A DNA stretch of 64,000 bases from positions 15,726,854 to 15,790,853 of the forward strand of contig NC_045147.1 of NCBI RefSeq assembly GCF_008831285.2. Reading direction: 5' to 3'. This stretch comes from Nymphaea colorata (Eukaryota > Streptophyta > Magnoliopsida > Nymphaeales > Nymphaeaceae). The number at the start of each line of letters is the position of its first letter. Position 1 is the stretch's first letter. The translations under genes were made by a program, and so were the position numbers. Positions 11,293-24,900 of the stretch are shown here, piece after piece. A model generated the notes under the pieces. That model made no database searches, had not been told where the DNA came from, and saw only the letters and a program-made list of their open reading frames with translations.

Positions 11293-14200
11293 CTTCACAA
11301 TTGCATACTAGGCCATGTAAAACCAATAGTTTTGGTTTCTAGTTGAATACATGACTGAATTGTGTAGGTAAACCTATACCTAGTTCCCAATTGCACTCCA
11401 AATTCGCTTGTAACGGCTTCGCCTACTCCTAAACCAAGCTCTGGTTCCAGTCCGACAGATCTCAACCCGCCCGACTCCAACTTTAATCTAAGCCCAAAAA
11501 GGGGTAGGAACCAGAATACTCAACCATTTGACCATTTCCCTTATAACCTCACAATCTTAGATACGAGACTAAACTTCTTAAAGTGAAAATTTACATTATT
11601 AAAATAATTGGGCGTTTGAATCAAATCCAAGTCTGAGATAAGATCTAACAATATTCAACTTTTAGATGTATAAACATTGAAAAATACAAGCAAACAGAAG
11701 TTTGCCATAATTTAATGTAAGTTGTAAATTCTCATTTATAGATTTAAAACAATTGGGTTTAATCTTCCGGATTTGGGGGTTTCCTCCAAAGAAGCATTCA
11801 TCCTCGAGTAGTGCTCATGAGATCTGATTCTGGGTAGAAATTTGTGGAGGCAAAAACCATCAATCAGAGACTTTTGAATAAGGTGAACCTTATTTTCCTT
11901 CTTCTTATGTGCCAATCAAAATTTCATTGTCCGAATCCTAAACTCATGTGTTATTCCAATGAACTTTGATGATGGATCAGTTTGGGCATTCGCATAAGAA
12001 GAGATCCAACTTGCTGAGACTTTTACCTTTCTTCAATAGCAAGAGAGCTTAAGTTCAAGAAGTGTGAGAATTTCCTAGAACTTACCATGTTTCAAGGAAA
12101 CCCTTTCCGATTCCGACTATAATTTTGCTAGAACAACACATGAAAGTAATCAAATAGAGCCAATCAAATTTTTTACCAAAATCAGTATGCCACTTTATTG
12201 AGCCTTTTCTGCATTAATGGGGCATTTGATATACCCAGAATCATGGAATTTTAAAATCAAAACGATCATTTTTGAAGAAATTAGAATTGTTAAACAAACG
12301 GGGTATTTTGTTTCCAGAATTAAGAAACTCAGGCCTGGAATTTTGATTCCATTCCAGTTCGAGGAGAAATTATGATCTTAGAATTTTCATTATTGAATCA
12401 AAATTTCAAATATAGATGCTTAAAACGATGAAATCTGTTGCTAAGATTATGCCATGGTAGGTAAATTCTTAATATTATGTTTGAGACAATGTAGCAACGT
12501 TGATATCTGTGAAGAGGAACAATTCTCTTGGGTTTCTAAAGAACGAACTCATCTGAATTGCTCGAAGATTGATATCTTGTAGAAGCGCTTCGGCTACCTG
12601 GGGAGATAAGAATGCACGAACCAAGATTTGATGGTTCAAATTTCAAACCCAACTTACACTTACAATCGAGAGGCTCTGGCTGAATGAATGGGTTATCAAG
12701 AATGAAGTGCTGCTTCTCAGTAAAAATGAAACAGCAATCCAAGAAAGGCAGGAAACCTCAAATTTATTCAAGCTTAACGATGGACAATAAAACAATTTTT
12801 CTGTGGCAAGATGAGCCACTGTGCTCTTCACTGTTAGCTTAGTGGGTGTGAGAGAGAAAGAGAGAGAGATGGGTATCAGGAACGAAAAAACCAGACCCTT
12901 TAAATTTTTGTTAAATAATTATTTAAACATAATATAAACACCCTAATATATTTATAAAAACTAGTTGATGAAATACGTGCTTTGATTAAAGTTGGTTTTA
13001 TGAAAAATATGGATTTTTCTAATATCAAAATATTAATGTCATAGGAGCTGTTCATTTTTTGCTTATTGTAAAAACAATATTAAATTCTGAAAAATGATGA
13101 ACTTAATATATGTTTGTTATCAACCCATTCTTACGATCATATTAGTAAGGTAGATTACAAAGCAAACATTTTAATTATCGAACTTAAGCATTCTGGTTTT
13201 TATCCCTGAGCAAATGGTATGGCACCTTCCAATTTCTTTTTTTATAAAACTATTTTGGTATAAAACATGCTTGGTTTTTATGAAAAATGTTCAGTTTTCT
13301 AGCATCAACATGTTAATATTATAGGAGCCGTTCATTTTTGCTTATTATAAATTGAATAGGCGGATTAATTTGTTTATGTGTGTGTATGTGAGTGTGTTCA
13401 GCCTATATATATGTGTGTGTGTGTGTGAAGGTGTGCCTTTATAGATATCTATCTTCTGCTTATATTGAAATTTGAAGAGGCTGATTAATTTGTTGACACA
13501 CCCACCAACCAAAGAAGAACAAGTGATGTGCGTTGAGGAATCATAATTACCCAGTGTGCGGAAATTAGAGGAGGGAGGAGAAGGCCAATTTTAGGGACTG
13601 AAAACTTTCTACGTAGAGTTGTCTTTTCCAATGAGGTTAGGTGTCAGCAACAAAGGAAGGAAGTCGGGCAGTCTGCCTGTCTCTGTGGACAAATACAGAA
13701 CCTGGTGACGGCATGTAGTTTATAGCATTGACAATTAGCCGAAGGATTACAGTTCTTGTGAAAGCAAAGCATAAAGCCTTTGTTCTTTTTTTCTGTTTCT
13801 TTGTGGAAAAGAAAAAACTGAATGGAATTTAGAGGAAACATTCAGATCTATGACCTTGAAATAATCCTTCCCCATGTTCATTCATCACTCCATCTAAAGT
13901 CTCTTCCACAGAAAACTATTGTTTGTTCAACTCTTAACTTTAATTTGAAAAAGGAAAGAAATAAGAAGTCTTTTCTGTTCTTTTGATGCACCCTTACCTT
14001 ACCTACTTTGAATAGACCAACCCCAGTTAGGATATGTTGGCCCTTCTGTTAAGTTGCTTTTAAGTTAACCACAATAAAAGTCTTACTGCAGTTACAGCCT
14101 TGTATCTTACCTTATCCTCGGTCCGATTGCGGTATTGGTACTAGATCCTGACCCTTGACATATTGTTAACCGCCTCAAAAATGAGGCAGATTCATAGAAC

Positions 14201-15350
14201 ACTTTGTTATGGTGATGGATGGATTGAAGCATGTTCATAAAACAACAGGAGAGCGTCACTATTACCAAACTGCCTTTAGAGTGAACGGATCTACAGCAGA
14301 GAAAGAATATGTGTCAGTGGGACTAGGTTTATATGTATGACATTGTATTTCATCAATGATTTGCAGCTCTTAATGAAGAACTTTTTTTAATAACGAAGAG
14401 ATCCCTAATGTGCAATATTACAAGGCACCAGAGTTAGGGAAATAACTCTTGAACAACTGCTGGCTTTAATCAGAAGCTCTGGTTGTGGTCACTTCCTGGA
14501 CAGTTTATGTGGAAAGATTATTCAGTTCGAACTTCGAACTGCTTCCAAATCCTACCAACTTTTCAGGAGAGAATTACTTCTTAAACTGCCCTAAACTCTG
14601 CACGGTCTGGACTCTGGTTTTTGCAGAAAGTCCGTGATGTTGGTAGGAGTCCTGTCATTTTCATTGCGTTGAAACACAGATGATGAGAAGACTATTCGAC
14701 CTGCCTTTTCTTCTTCGTGCTGGGAAAGCCACCTTCCTCTGCTTTACATGTCGTGTTCAAACAAGAACCCCGACTCACGGCAAATGTGGCGGCCACCATC
14801 AGTCATCTCCCTATCTTTGACCGCTAAAACTGAAACAGAAGAAAAATGCCTAATACGTCCATGCCCAGTCCTCAACTGCGATCCTCCACCTCATAGGCTG
14901 TAGTGTAGCTGCTGTTGGCGGTCGGTGAAAGTTCGGCTGTCCGTTCGTTTCACGTGGGCGCTACTCCCCATGGACTGCAATACTCTTGATGGAATGTCCA
15001 GTTCTCACCCAAGTCCCACGAAAGTCCTGTACCCAGGAGGCAATCGGAAGTTCTAGCTCCTATGAGATTCTCCTGCAATTATCCACTTCCACTGGATCTC
15101 TAGCCTTTTTCATCATGTTCTTCAATGCCCCCATCAGGGTGATGTGCCATGCGTAAGCGTAACTGCGTAAAGCAAGGGTACCCCGGGCCGGGTACACATT
15201 TGTGGCCTCCCACCTGTTCGCATGGAAGTCGAGCCTGCTGCCGGCCGGGGATTCGACCTACCCTGATTCACTATAAACACAAGTTTTTTTTTTTTTCCTC
15301 TCTTCCAACTCTCTCTTTCTCCGACGGTGCCGTCCTTTGTCTCTTTCTTG
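11293..15350. other. Intergenic DNA, no recognised gene
   Basis: AT-rich sequence without recognisable coding exons. A block at about 13001-13065 is repeated in diverged form at about 13270-13348 (both contain ATGAAAAAT..., AATAT(C)A and GTTCATTTTT..GCTTATT). A (GT)n run lies at about 13412-13430. A GC-richer stretch at about 15170-15260 contains GGGGATTCGACCTACCC, loosely like a Pol III B box, but no full tRNA or SINE can be built from it. Confidence 0.45.
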
Positions 15351-15454
15351 TATCTACGAAACTTCTTGCCCCAAATTTTGTGTTATTCTCTCTCTCTATC
15401 CATATCTACGAAACTTCTTGCCCCAAATTTTGTGTTATTCTCTCTCTCTATCCA
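15351..15454. repeat. Perfect 52-bp tandem duplication
   Basis: Two adjacent copies (15351-15402 and 15403-15454) are identical. Each begins TATCTACGAAACTTCTTG and ends in a CT run followed by TATCCA. Lack of divergence indicates a recent duplication. It lies about 500 bp beyond the 3' end of the UBP16-like coding sequence and has no evident function. Confidence 0.9.
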
Positions 15455-15966
15455 TATATATGCGTGGGTATGTGTGTTTGTTCCTGTTGAACTATGTTTT
15501 ATGCTTGGGACAAATGAGATACAGTTAAGAGGGTTTATAAAGAGAAGGATTGCTTCATCTATCACTAGATGCTAACTAAGCTTTAACCATGGCAGAGCTT
15601 TAACGGTTAGTCAAGCGGTTGTCCAAGAAATAGTTTTCTAATCCGCGCACCAAACTGTAATATTCAAAGCGATACAAGTGACTGATTAGATGGCTTTCCC
15701 AAAATTGTCCGTTGCAAAAACTTGGGAAGTCTCTCCATCCGAAGACCAGATTGCATTGCAGCCTCACAAACAACAAGAAAGGGTAAAGGGTATCGTCACC
15801 CAACCAACAGCGAAACGGTCTCTTTCTCACCCTCACCCCCAGAAGGCAAAGCGCTCTACAAACCCACGAAACAACAACGGCAAAGTGATTTCTTTCCATT
15901 GCCACCGACGACATGATACATATGATTATTATATAACTCAGAAGGAAAAAAAGAAAATTTATTTCT

Positions 15967-18900
15967 CTACAAGAACTTGTTTGCTGTTCTTTCCCTGGAC
16001 CACCTCGCACGTATACGATGTGTACCCTCGTCACCATGGGCCGTGCCCAACATTTCTGAGCCGATCTCGCCGCTACTATAATTGTAACTACTACTACTAC
16101 TACTACACAGGTTAGTTGGATCAGAATACAAAAAGGTAGGGCCTTCTTCCCTTGCCCATGACTCCCGCTTGCCTGCCCTTGCAATCTTATCATAATTTAG
16201 TCTCTCGGAAGAAGATCTATGGTTCGGAAAAATGAAATCCATAGACAGGTAATCCTGTTCATGGTCTTCGCCATTGCTGCCACCAGCCATTGAGTGCGAA
16301 CATCCAACTGGGCTACCTTCTGAGATGTTCGCTGGACTGCTCCAGCTGTAGCGTCCTGGCTCTCCAAATATGTAAGAGTACTCATCAGTGCTCGTTGAGT
16401 CCCTGGTGCTCTCCGTGCTGCAGGAAGCTTCATCTGAGCAGCTGAACAGGGAAGAATTATCACTGGAGGAATCTGTTCCAGGAGGTCGACCAAATGTTCC
16501 AGCATCAAATGAACTGAAAGATTCAGATCTAAGAGCATCATCCGTCTTATGAACATGGTCGTGTAACCATCCAGTTGTTGCTGAAATGTTGTCTGATCTT
16601 GACCTAGGCGTACTGCTGCTACGGTTCAAGAGGCCTGCATCATTCTTCCTGCTTCTATTCATGACATGCCTTATCGAATTTGGCAGGCATGGTGACGACC
16701 TACAACACAAAATAAAATATTGATCATGAGCAGGTAAACACTTGCAAGACTTCACTAAGGATATCCATTGGATGATGACACGCTCAAAGAAAAAATAAGT
16801 TTTAACATGTTTCTCAGAGGAACAAAACAGCTCGGCTGAAATGGAGAAGTAAACTAAATCCATTTGATCATGTTCAATTTTCAAGAACCTCTGTGTGTGC
16901 GTGTATGAAAAAGAGAGAGACCTTGCATATAAGAGCATATATGCTCCCTTGGACAAAACCCTGTCAAGCTCCACCGGTTTTACCTACAAATGAATAATGA
17001 CAACTTTTCATCAGATCAATATAACCAAACCTCTATTGGACAAAAGGAAATAATCAGCAAATACAAGGATTACGTCACCAGATCAGGATAAAATCTGGTT
17101 AATTAATTATCTTTTTCAGCAGATGTCATACCTTACTGTCATCAATCTTGTACCACTTGTCATGCTTGGCCTTGACATAGCACACATAATGACCAGAGAA
17201 AGAGGCATTCATCACATCTAAATGAACAACCACCCCATAGAGCTTGTATGAAGGCAATCTGATGTCCTGTTCACTCATATAAGGTGTCAAATCCAGTTCC
17301 TCTGGAAAATGAACAGGCTTATTGATTTTTCCGAACTTCCCAGACTGAAACAAAAAAGGCCATTGTTAACAAAATATATCTAATAAGAAGAATAACACAA
17401 AATTCAGAAAATTACCTGAAATCGCTTTAAAACAATTGTAAGGACATTAGGAGCCTCAAACACTTTCAACCTCTTCCGAGCTCTCACATAGGCCTTGCAT
17501 CTGATGCAGACAAGCCACAGGAACAGCGGTAAATAAGCACAGGAGTATTGATGTTATAAAAGCAGTGTCTATAACGAAACCAAGTCAAAGGCTCAAACCC
17601 ACTTTTTTAACTCATAACCGGTATAGATCATTCCTTGACAACTTAAAGACTGAAAAATCTCACCCAAGTAGGGCCTAGCTGAAGCTGTAATTCAGATGAT
17701 CTCCATTTCCAGCCAATGAATGAATATATGTGTGCATGTGCGTATGCATATGCGTTGTGTGTGTGCTTATTCTTGCAACTGAAAACTACTTCTACTGTAA
17801 CAGTTAACAAAAGTTGGACAAACTAAATTTATGCGTGATTCATTATCGCATTAATATAAAGACATTTTGTCAATGATATTCAAGAATGGTATTTCAGAAA
17901 TTATTTTTCTTTAGTAAAATTTCACAACTTTCCAAGAAAATTATTCCAACTCACCGTCGAAAATGCTACTTAAACCAATGCATTTTTTTTATTTCCCAGT
18001 AACAGAATGGATTCTGCCAATCTCCATCTAAATATTGCACTTTGCATTAGACTTCAAAATATCAAACTGATTTATTCACTTGTTTCTGTCAGGGAATTGA
18101 GGAGGTTGTGCTCTCTCAATTTTCATTGACACTGTCGTAACAGACCAAACAACAGCCTTATCTAGAGGAGATACCGACTTTGATTAGCCATTAGGTTCCC
18201 ACTTCCCATAGAATCAGGAGAATGACAAAGGATGACTCAGTCCCTCTCAATCAAAGAAAAAGGTGCGCAATTGTGCACCACACCAATTGAGCAGTAGATT
18301 GAGATCAACTCTACAAAGTTAGTTGCTTCTTTATGCCAGTAGCCAATTTAGCAATTCCTTTTCGGGGCTTCGACCATCAATATTAGATTTGGATTTTGAC
18401 CTCAATGCATATCCCAAGATTGAGAAGGGATCTTAAAACCTTGTTAATCACAACGTAAAAAGAATCGTGCAAAAACAAATACTGAATACTCCATAAGTAG
18501 AGAAGAAGGGTGTTTCTTGGATCAGGAATGACGTTATTCATCTGACAAATGCCAAAGATTTAAGAATGAGCAGATGAAAGCTCAAGCCACATCCTTTGCC
18601 AACCTTGTCATAGTCCAAAATCAGCAGTCGATGAAACATCTATTGTCTGTCTAATTCACCCATTGAACGACAACCAGCAGAAAGTCAAAATATTAACATG
18701 CCAAATTTAAAAATAACTGCAAGACAGCAAATTTTGAAAATTAACTAACCTTTCACACAGGTACTTATTGTCACCATCCAAGATCTCAGGAGCCGTGAAT
18801 TGCTTCAGTGCTTCTTCAAGAGTCCCAATATTTCCATCTATCTCCACCGTTAGATCCATCATCTTTTCTCGCCTTACTGATCTACCATGACACTTCAAGC

Positions 18901-21900
18901 ATTTTATCTGCATCCACCATTATTCACAAGAAGCTCTATGAGTATTCAAAATGTGCACAGGAGGAAAAAAACTCAAAAAATATCCAAACACATATAAATA
19001 TGACAGTACATAAGAAAGAAGATAGCCCCCAAATGTTAGCTGCAGAAGAGTTGCTTCTTCAATGAATGAAGCTGATACATTCCCACCCACTTCTGCTAGG
19101 TTTTCTGATTGCATTGCATCAATCGCATACCTGAAAATTTTACCAATCTATTAAAGTAAAAAAAGTGGCTACATATTACAAAAACATAGTTGGCTTCATA
19201 AATAACATGCAGGCCATTACCTAAAAACAACAAACTATTAGCAAGTTACATCACAATAAATTCAAGGATGCTAACTCACCTCAAGAATTCGTGTGCATCT
19301 TCCTCTTTACCATAACCAAGGTGACTTCCAATGCTGTGCATTTGTGATAGGATCTTGATTGGGGACAGAGGAAACTTTCCTTCCTTGGATTGTAGAATAA
19401 GACGCTCAAATTCACAGGTAAAGCACCCTTCTGCTCTTTTGCCTGACAGATAATACAACCAAAAGTTAGAAACTACCTGAGCAAGGAAAACGGCCACTTC
19501 AAAGAAAAGGATAAAAAAGTGGATCAGAGATGTTATTGAAGAAAAAGTGAGCAGAACGTGCATTTCTTAGTATGTAGTCCCTGAAGAAGATATGCGGTAA
19601 GTGGTGGAGTGAATGCCAAGCACTGAAGCACAGCATTCGCGTAACAGCTGCACAAGAAACAGCCAAAATATTATTAACCATTAGAAAAACTATACCTTTA
19701 CAACATCAAATGATCAAAAGCATTTTAATAAAACTGCTGCCATTAGCTTAAAGCATAGTTATAGCTTATAAACATTACTGACATTTTGAAGAATATCAGA
19801 AAGTCTGTGCCATCCTAACTGAGCACTCTGGGTCTCAATCTGGACCAGCATTAGTAACCATGAGAAACAACCAGACAGATATAGAAGCCGGTGGCACATG
19901 GCCCGGCATTTTTTAATATTCTTGCAGAAAAAACCAGAAAGCAGAAGGGCATTGTTCTTATATTCATGCCAAGAGAAAACAAGTAAACCTGGAAAAGCAA
20001 ACAACCTAAATCTGTGCCATATCAAATATATCTCATAAGAGGTACGTAACAAATCTCCCGTAAAGAGCACTAAACATGAGCACTTGCAATGCGAGGCCAG
20101 ACAAAAGTTGATTTACACAACTGATATAGCCAAAATCAAATACCAATCACTATTGTCATTACATGTTATAACCCATAGGCCAACTTTACATAAACTTAAC
20201 CAATTATGTCAATCCAGCATATTTTTATTGAGGTGGTATCCTTCTTTATTAGATTGGAGAAACTGGTGTCAGAAAAAATATTTGCAGAAGCACTAAATAG
20301 TGCCAACAACCACCTGGAGCATGCTTTTTTCCAGATATATGAATTTTCTTTTGATAAAAACCGACTGACAACTCCAACTTTTGTAAGCACAAAAAAATTG
20401 ATCAAATAAGGGACATGCATCAGCTCTCCTGCAAAAGGAATGCTACAGTTCACAGTGACGCCAAAACATCAAGCACAATAGTAGTTTCATCTTGCATCAA
20501 CAAGTCATGAGGCTCCAAAGTGAATCCAAGTACTCTCATCATTGACAACATGTCATAGCCAAACTCTTCCATTGTGAGTTCAATCATGTAGGTGTTACCA
20601 TTTTGTTCAATCGAGGCACCCAAATGATACCAATGCAGAAAACAATACGGATACATTCCATAGTACCACCAACCAAACTGAACATGATTTTCTGCAGATA
20701 CATGAATTTTCTCCTGAAACAATACCTATTGTTTACAATTTAACACAAAACATCCTTGTTGATGCACATATGTGCACAGCCACACACAAATACATGTTTA
20801 AATATATGTACACATATATACAGACATGCATGCATGCATACAAACGTACCTACATACACACACAAATACACATATATTATATTTTGAACTGATATTCTTT
20901 TGTATTTTATTTATATTTTGTGTATGCCTACATATACATGTAATATATTTAGATTTTTTTGTGCACTTTTTTTTTGTGTTTTTCTCTTCATATTTTGCAA
21001 AATTTCTTCCCTCCCAGGTTGTAGAAGTTTCATATTTAACCAAACCAGCTAAGCTAGCCTATGAGTAGCTTTCCAACTGCTAGATTTCTAGTTGCTACTT
21101 GCTAGACACTGGCCAATGGCTATCATTCAAATAGGGATTCTTCTCCATGTGGAAGTTTACTTGTTGTATACATCATTCTAGTAAATTTCTTCACCTTTTA
21201 AGATTGCTTTTTAAGGGCTTAACGATAGTGACCAACATTGGAGATGTTCTCAAAATAACAAGATCTTATTGATGAAACAACAAAGATGGATAGCATCAAA
21301 AGGTGCTATGGCATCTAAAAAAAGTAGTAACCACAAGCACATACACATATATATAGATCATCACGGCTTTCATAGCATGACAAACACCAGCCACTACAAT
21401 CATTCTTGGTCTATAAAACTTCTAAAAGAAATTCAAATCTTAAACTTGTGTTGATCTGGACAAAAACTAACTCAATTTTAACAAATTTCACAGGTTTCCA
21501 ATTTTTTATTTGCAAGAAATGAGCAACGGCATATTTTAAAAGAAAAAAAATCAAAATATTTTGTAACTATCAAGGCAACTTGACAAAAAATTATGGACAA
21601 CAGGCATACCTGTTACCGCAGTTTGAAAGGCCAAAAGGATACAGCTCCACCTTTTCATTGTATAGCTTAACAAACAAGTCATATGAGAGGATCACCTGTC
21701 AAACAATAGCACCATCATGCTAGACTAGATGAACTTTATATAATCGACAAGCAGAAATTTCTCTGCCAACATACAAGACTGAAAGACATAATATTTTAAT
21801 AATGCACACGATAAAATTTACCGGCATAACAAATACCTTTGGCTTCCCAGCAATTTCATTTCCAGATTCTACTGAGTTTTGTTTTGAACGTTTTGGTCCT

Positions 21901-24900
21901 CTAAACTGCTGAACAACTTTGCGAACTGTTCTAGAGATTGTTGGTTCAGAGGCATTAGTAGACTTTTCAGGTGTAGCACGTGAAGCACTACGTCCTGGAT
22001 CAATAGATGGTAAATTACCAACAGGAGCAACTTGTGCTGTTGACCTCCAGGTGCTTGATTTCGATGAGATTTTATCAACAACAGCTTGGCTGGATCGTGG
22101 TTGCAATTTCCCCTGATCCTCCAAAGAATCCTTGGGCTTGGTATTTTCTGTGATGAAATTATTTAATGCAACTCCACTACCAGGCATCCCTTTCATACTG
22201 TGCTTGTAAAGAGTATGATCACTTGGGCGACACTTAGGAGTAGAAGAAGATCGAGATAGTTTAACAGAAACAGGATTATCAGATGTATAGAGCAAAGGGC
22301 TAGGAGAACATCCAGAACTATCACGGATATTACTGGAACTGGGCTGAATAGGCTTTCCGCCATCTGAAGTTTGAAAAGATTCAATGGGATCACGAACAGC
22401 TTCTGAAGCTTGAGGTGCAACACCAGCAGTAGAGCCAATAACATTTTCAGAAACAGCACAGCTGGCAGACTTTGTGCATTGAGTGGATACGCCATTAATC
22501 TCAGCTGACTGTCTGATGAACTTTCCTGAAGAAGGAACATTATCATTTACTTTTGCCACACTCATAAGGTCAGCCGACCCAGAAGATGAATCATCTGACC
22601 CATTTTCTTCATTTCCATTGGGAGCTTTCAGAGGTGAGAGCGAGGCAATACCACTAGAAATGGGTACTTTAGGTCTCAAAGATGAATGGATGATAGGGGA
22701 CACGGAATCAGAGTCATAAGTTGATAAGTCAGTGTCCCTGTTGCATCTAGACAAGCTGATTGCAGAATCAGCAGCTTCCCCTGAAGAATCAGCAAGAGGC
22801 GCAGCATCCTTGTCTTGCCTCACACTTGTAGCAGAAGAACCAACCTCTTGCAGAGATGGCTCAACACTATTTGATAGCCTGCTACTCTCTGACCGGTCGT
22901 TGTCATCCTTTAATGTTGGACATTCTGATGCCACATTTTTTTGAGGAACCCCTGGATCAATGTTACTTGAGGTGATCGTCTTGGGAGGACAGCATTCCTC
23001 TTTGTGGCCTTGCCGCCAATGAATGATTTGACACTTTCCAGAACTGCAACAAGAAAAGTTCCAATATGCTTATTTAACCAACAAATCTTAGCGTGTAGGA
23101 CATTCAAGGGAAATTTTTAACATTAGCTTACAGTTACAAACTTCATCATATGAACATCACAATGTGCAAAACAAAGATGAGCGACAAACATATTTGATGA
23201 CCAAATTCCTGCTTATTTTCTTCCATTTGAAACTATATTCCAGCAGAACATAGGAAATATTTATATTAGCCTTTCCTTTTGCAACCATCTTTAATCAAAC
23301 TATTTGATAAAGAAAGATAAATTTTAGAAAAACCTAACCATGATGTCTTTGAAACATAACCATGATAGTGACTTCTCAACCTATGTCACATAGGTACGAA
23401 ATCTTGGTACAGCAAAAAAAAGTGAGTGTCAATATCTATATATGTACACACACACATACACAACACACTATTAAGACAATTTTTAATAGTTTCTTTCATA
23501 ATTTCTACATATAATCTCATAAAACATAAATAAACTAACAAAAATACGGCTAAAATGCAAGAAAAATGAAAAAAAATGGTTTGGATCAGTTCTGGCATTG
23601 GAACTGGTCCAAACGTACCATGCCGTACCGCCATATTGGTACTGGTACATGGGCATATCCAACGTACCACTGTGACATAGTCCTCAACTAACACCAGAAT
23701 ATCAGTTCTTTCCTCTGGTTTGCAGCCATTGGTCATTTTGCTCAGATAGCATTTGGAGTAAGTGAATGCATTTGGAGTAAGTGAATGGTAGTAAAAGTTG
23801 CAGCTACCTTCATCTACAACATTATTCATAATACAAGCTTTGTCTCTTCACACAAGTGAATCTCCTTTTTTCTATAGTGATATGTTACTGTCTACTTCAA
23901 ACAATAGACTGGAAGGTGGAACAAACAAACCGAATCAGATTTTCTTCATTACAATCTAGAAAATATATTTTTAAAGGTGCTTACATGCCTCAGCGAATCA
24001 GCATAGGCATTTCGACCGACACCCAGCATCTAGAAGCGCGTTTGACTACATAGATTGATGCACAGATATATATGATTGTAGGAACCAGATACAAACAGAA
24101 GTGCAGAATAGAAGTCTATTTAGTAATTGTATAACCATAAGAAAGAAGAGCGAGAAAGAGAAGATTTAGTGAGGGAGAGCTCGGATGGGAGAGAAAGACA
24201 TACATGTATCATATGGTCCATTTCAAATTTTACATCCTCATTCCTCAACCAACAATGCTCACTAAGGAGCCTTTGCAACCAATTACATATAACAAATGCA
24301 ATACTACCCCCAATACAGTTATGGGTATGAACCTAGAAAAGCAAGATTGATCAGATTGATCAGATTTTTAAAACCCTAAGAAAGTCCTGGTGGCAACGAT
24401 CTAGGATGTCGAAAGGGGGAAAAGACCTAGGTTGTTAAGTGCCCAGACAAGCCTAGGCACCCTATGATATCTAAGCATTTTCAATACTTACTGGCAGTCA
24501 GCTTATGAGAATAGCAAGGTTAGGGGCTACGAAAGATTAACCGCAAGCCTAGGTGTGATTATAGTAAGATAGGCTGCAATAACCACATACGACACCATAT
24601 GCCTTGTAAGTTATACCTAGTTGTACCTAAAGTACCAAATATAAAACCCAGAAAGCTTTCTAGAATCACTCTTTTCCATGCCAACCATTTCAAGCATGTA
24701 AAGAGATGTAAAACTGATGCTGTCGTGTGTTTTATAAATGATTTCAAGTTGGCAAAAGGCACCATTCAGTAATTCCAGCATCCCAGGGTCATCTTTGAAA
24801 AATGGTCATATAGCCTTAATTGGTATTCACCTGGATAAAACAATGTCGTATTGTGCTCCTCTTACAAAGCTACTTATAGCGCTCGTTCAAGTAAAAGAAT

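Noticed and set aside
15170..15260. tRNA or SINE candidate because of GGGGATTCGACC
   Set aside because: No A box at the right distance and no cloverleaf could be drawn.
15600..16193. Minus-strand open frame of 197 codons
   Set aside because: Overlaps UBP16 exon 11 and its 3' side in another frame; low-complexity and no domain.
24340..24365. Repeated TTGATCAGA as an operator-like site
   Set aside because: Only a two-copy 10-bp duplication in an intron; no regulatory context.
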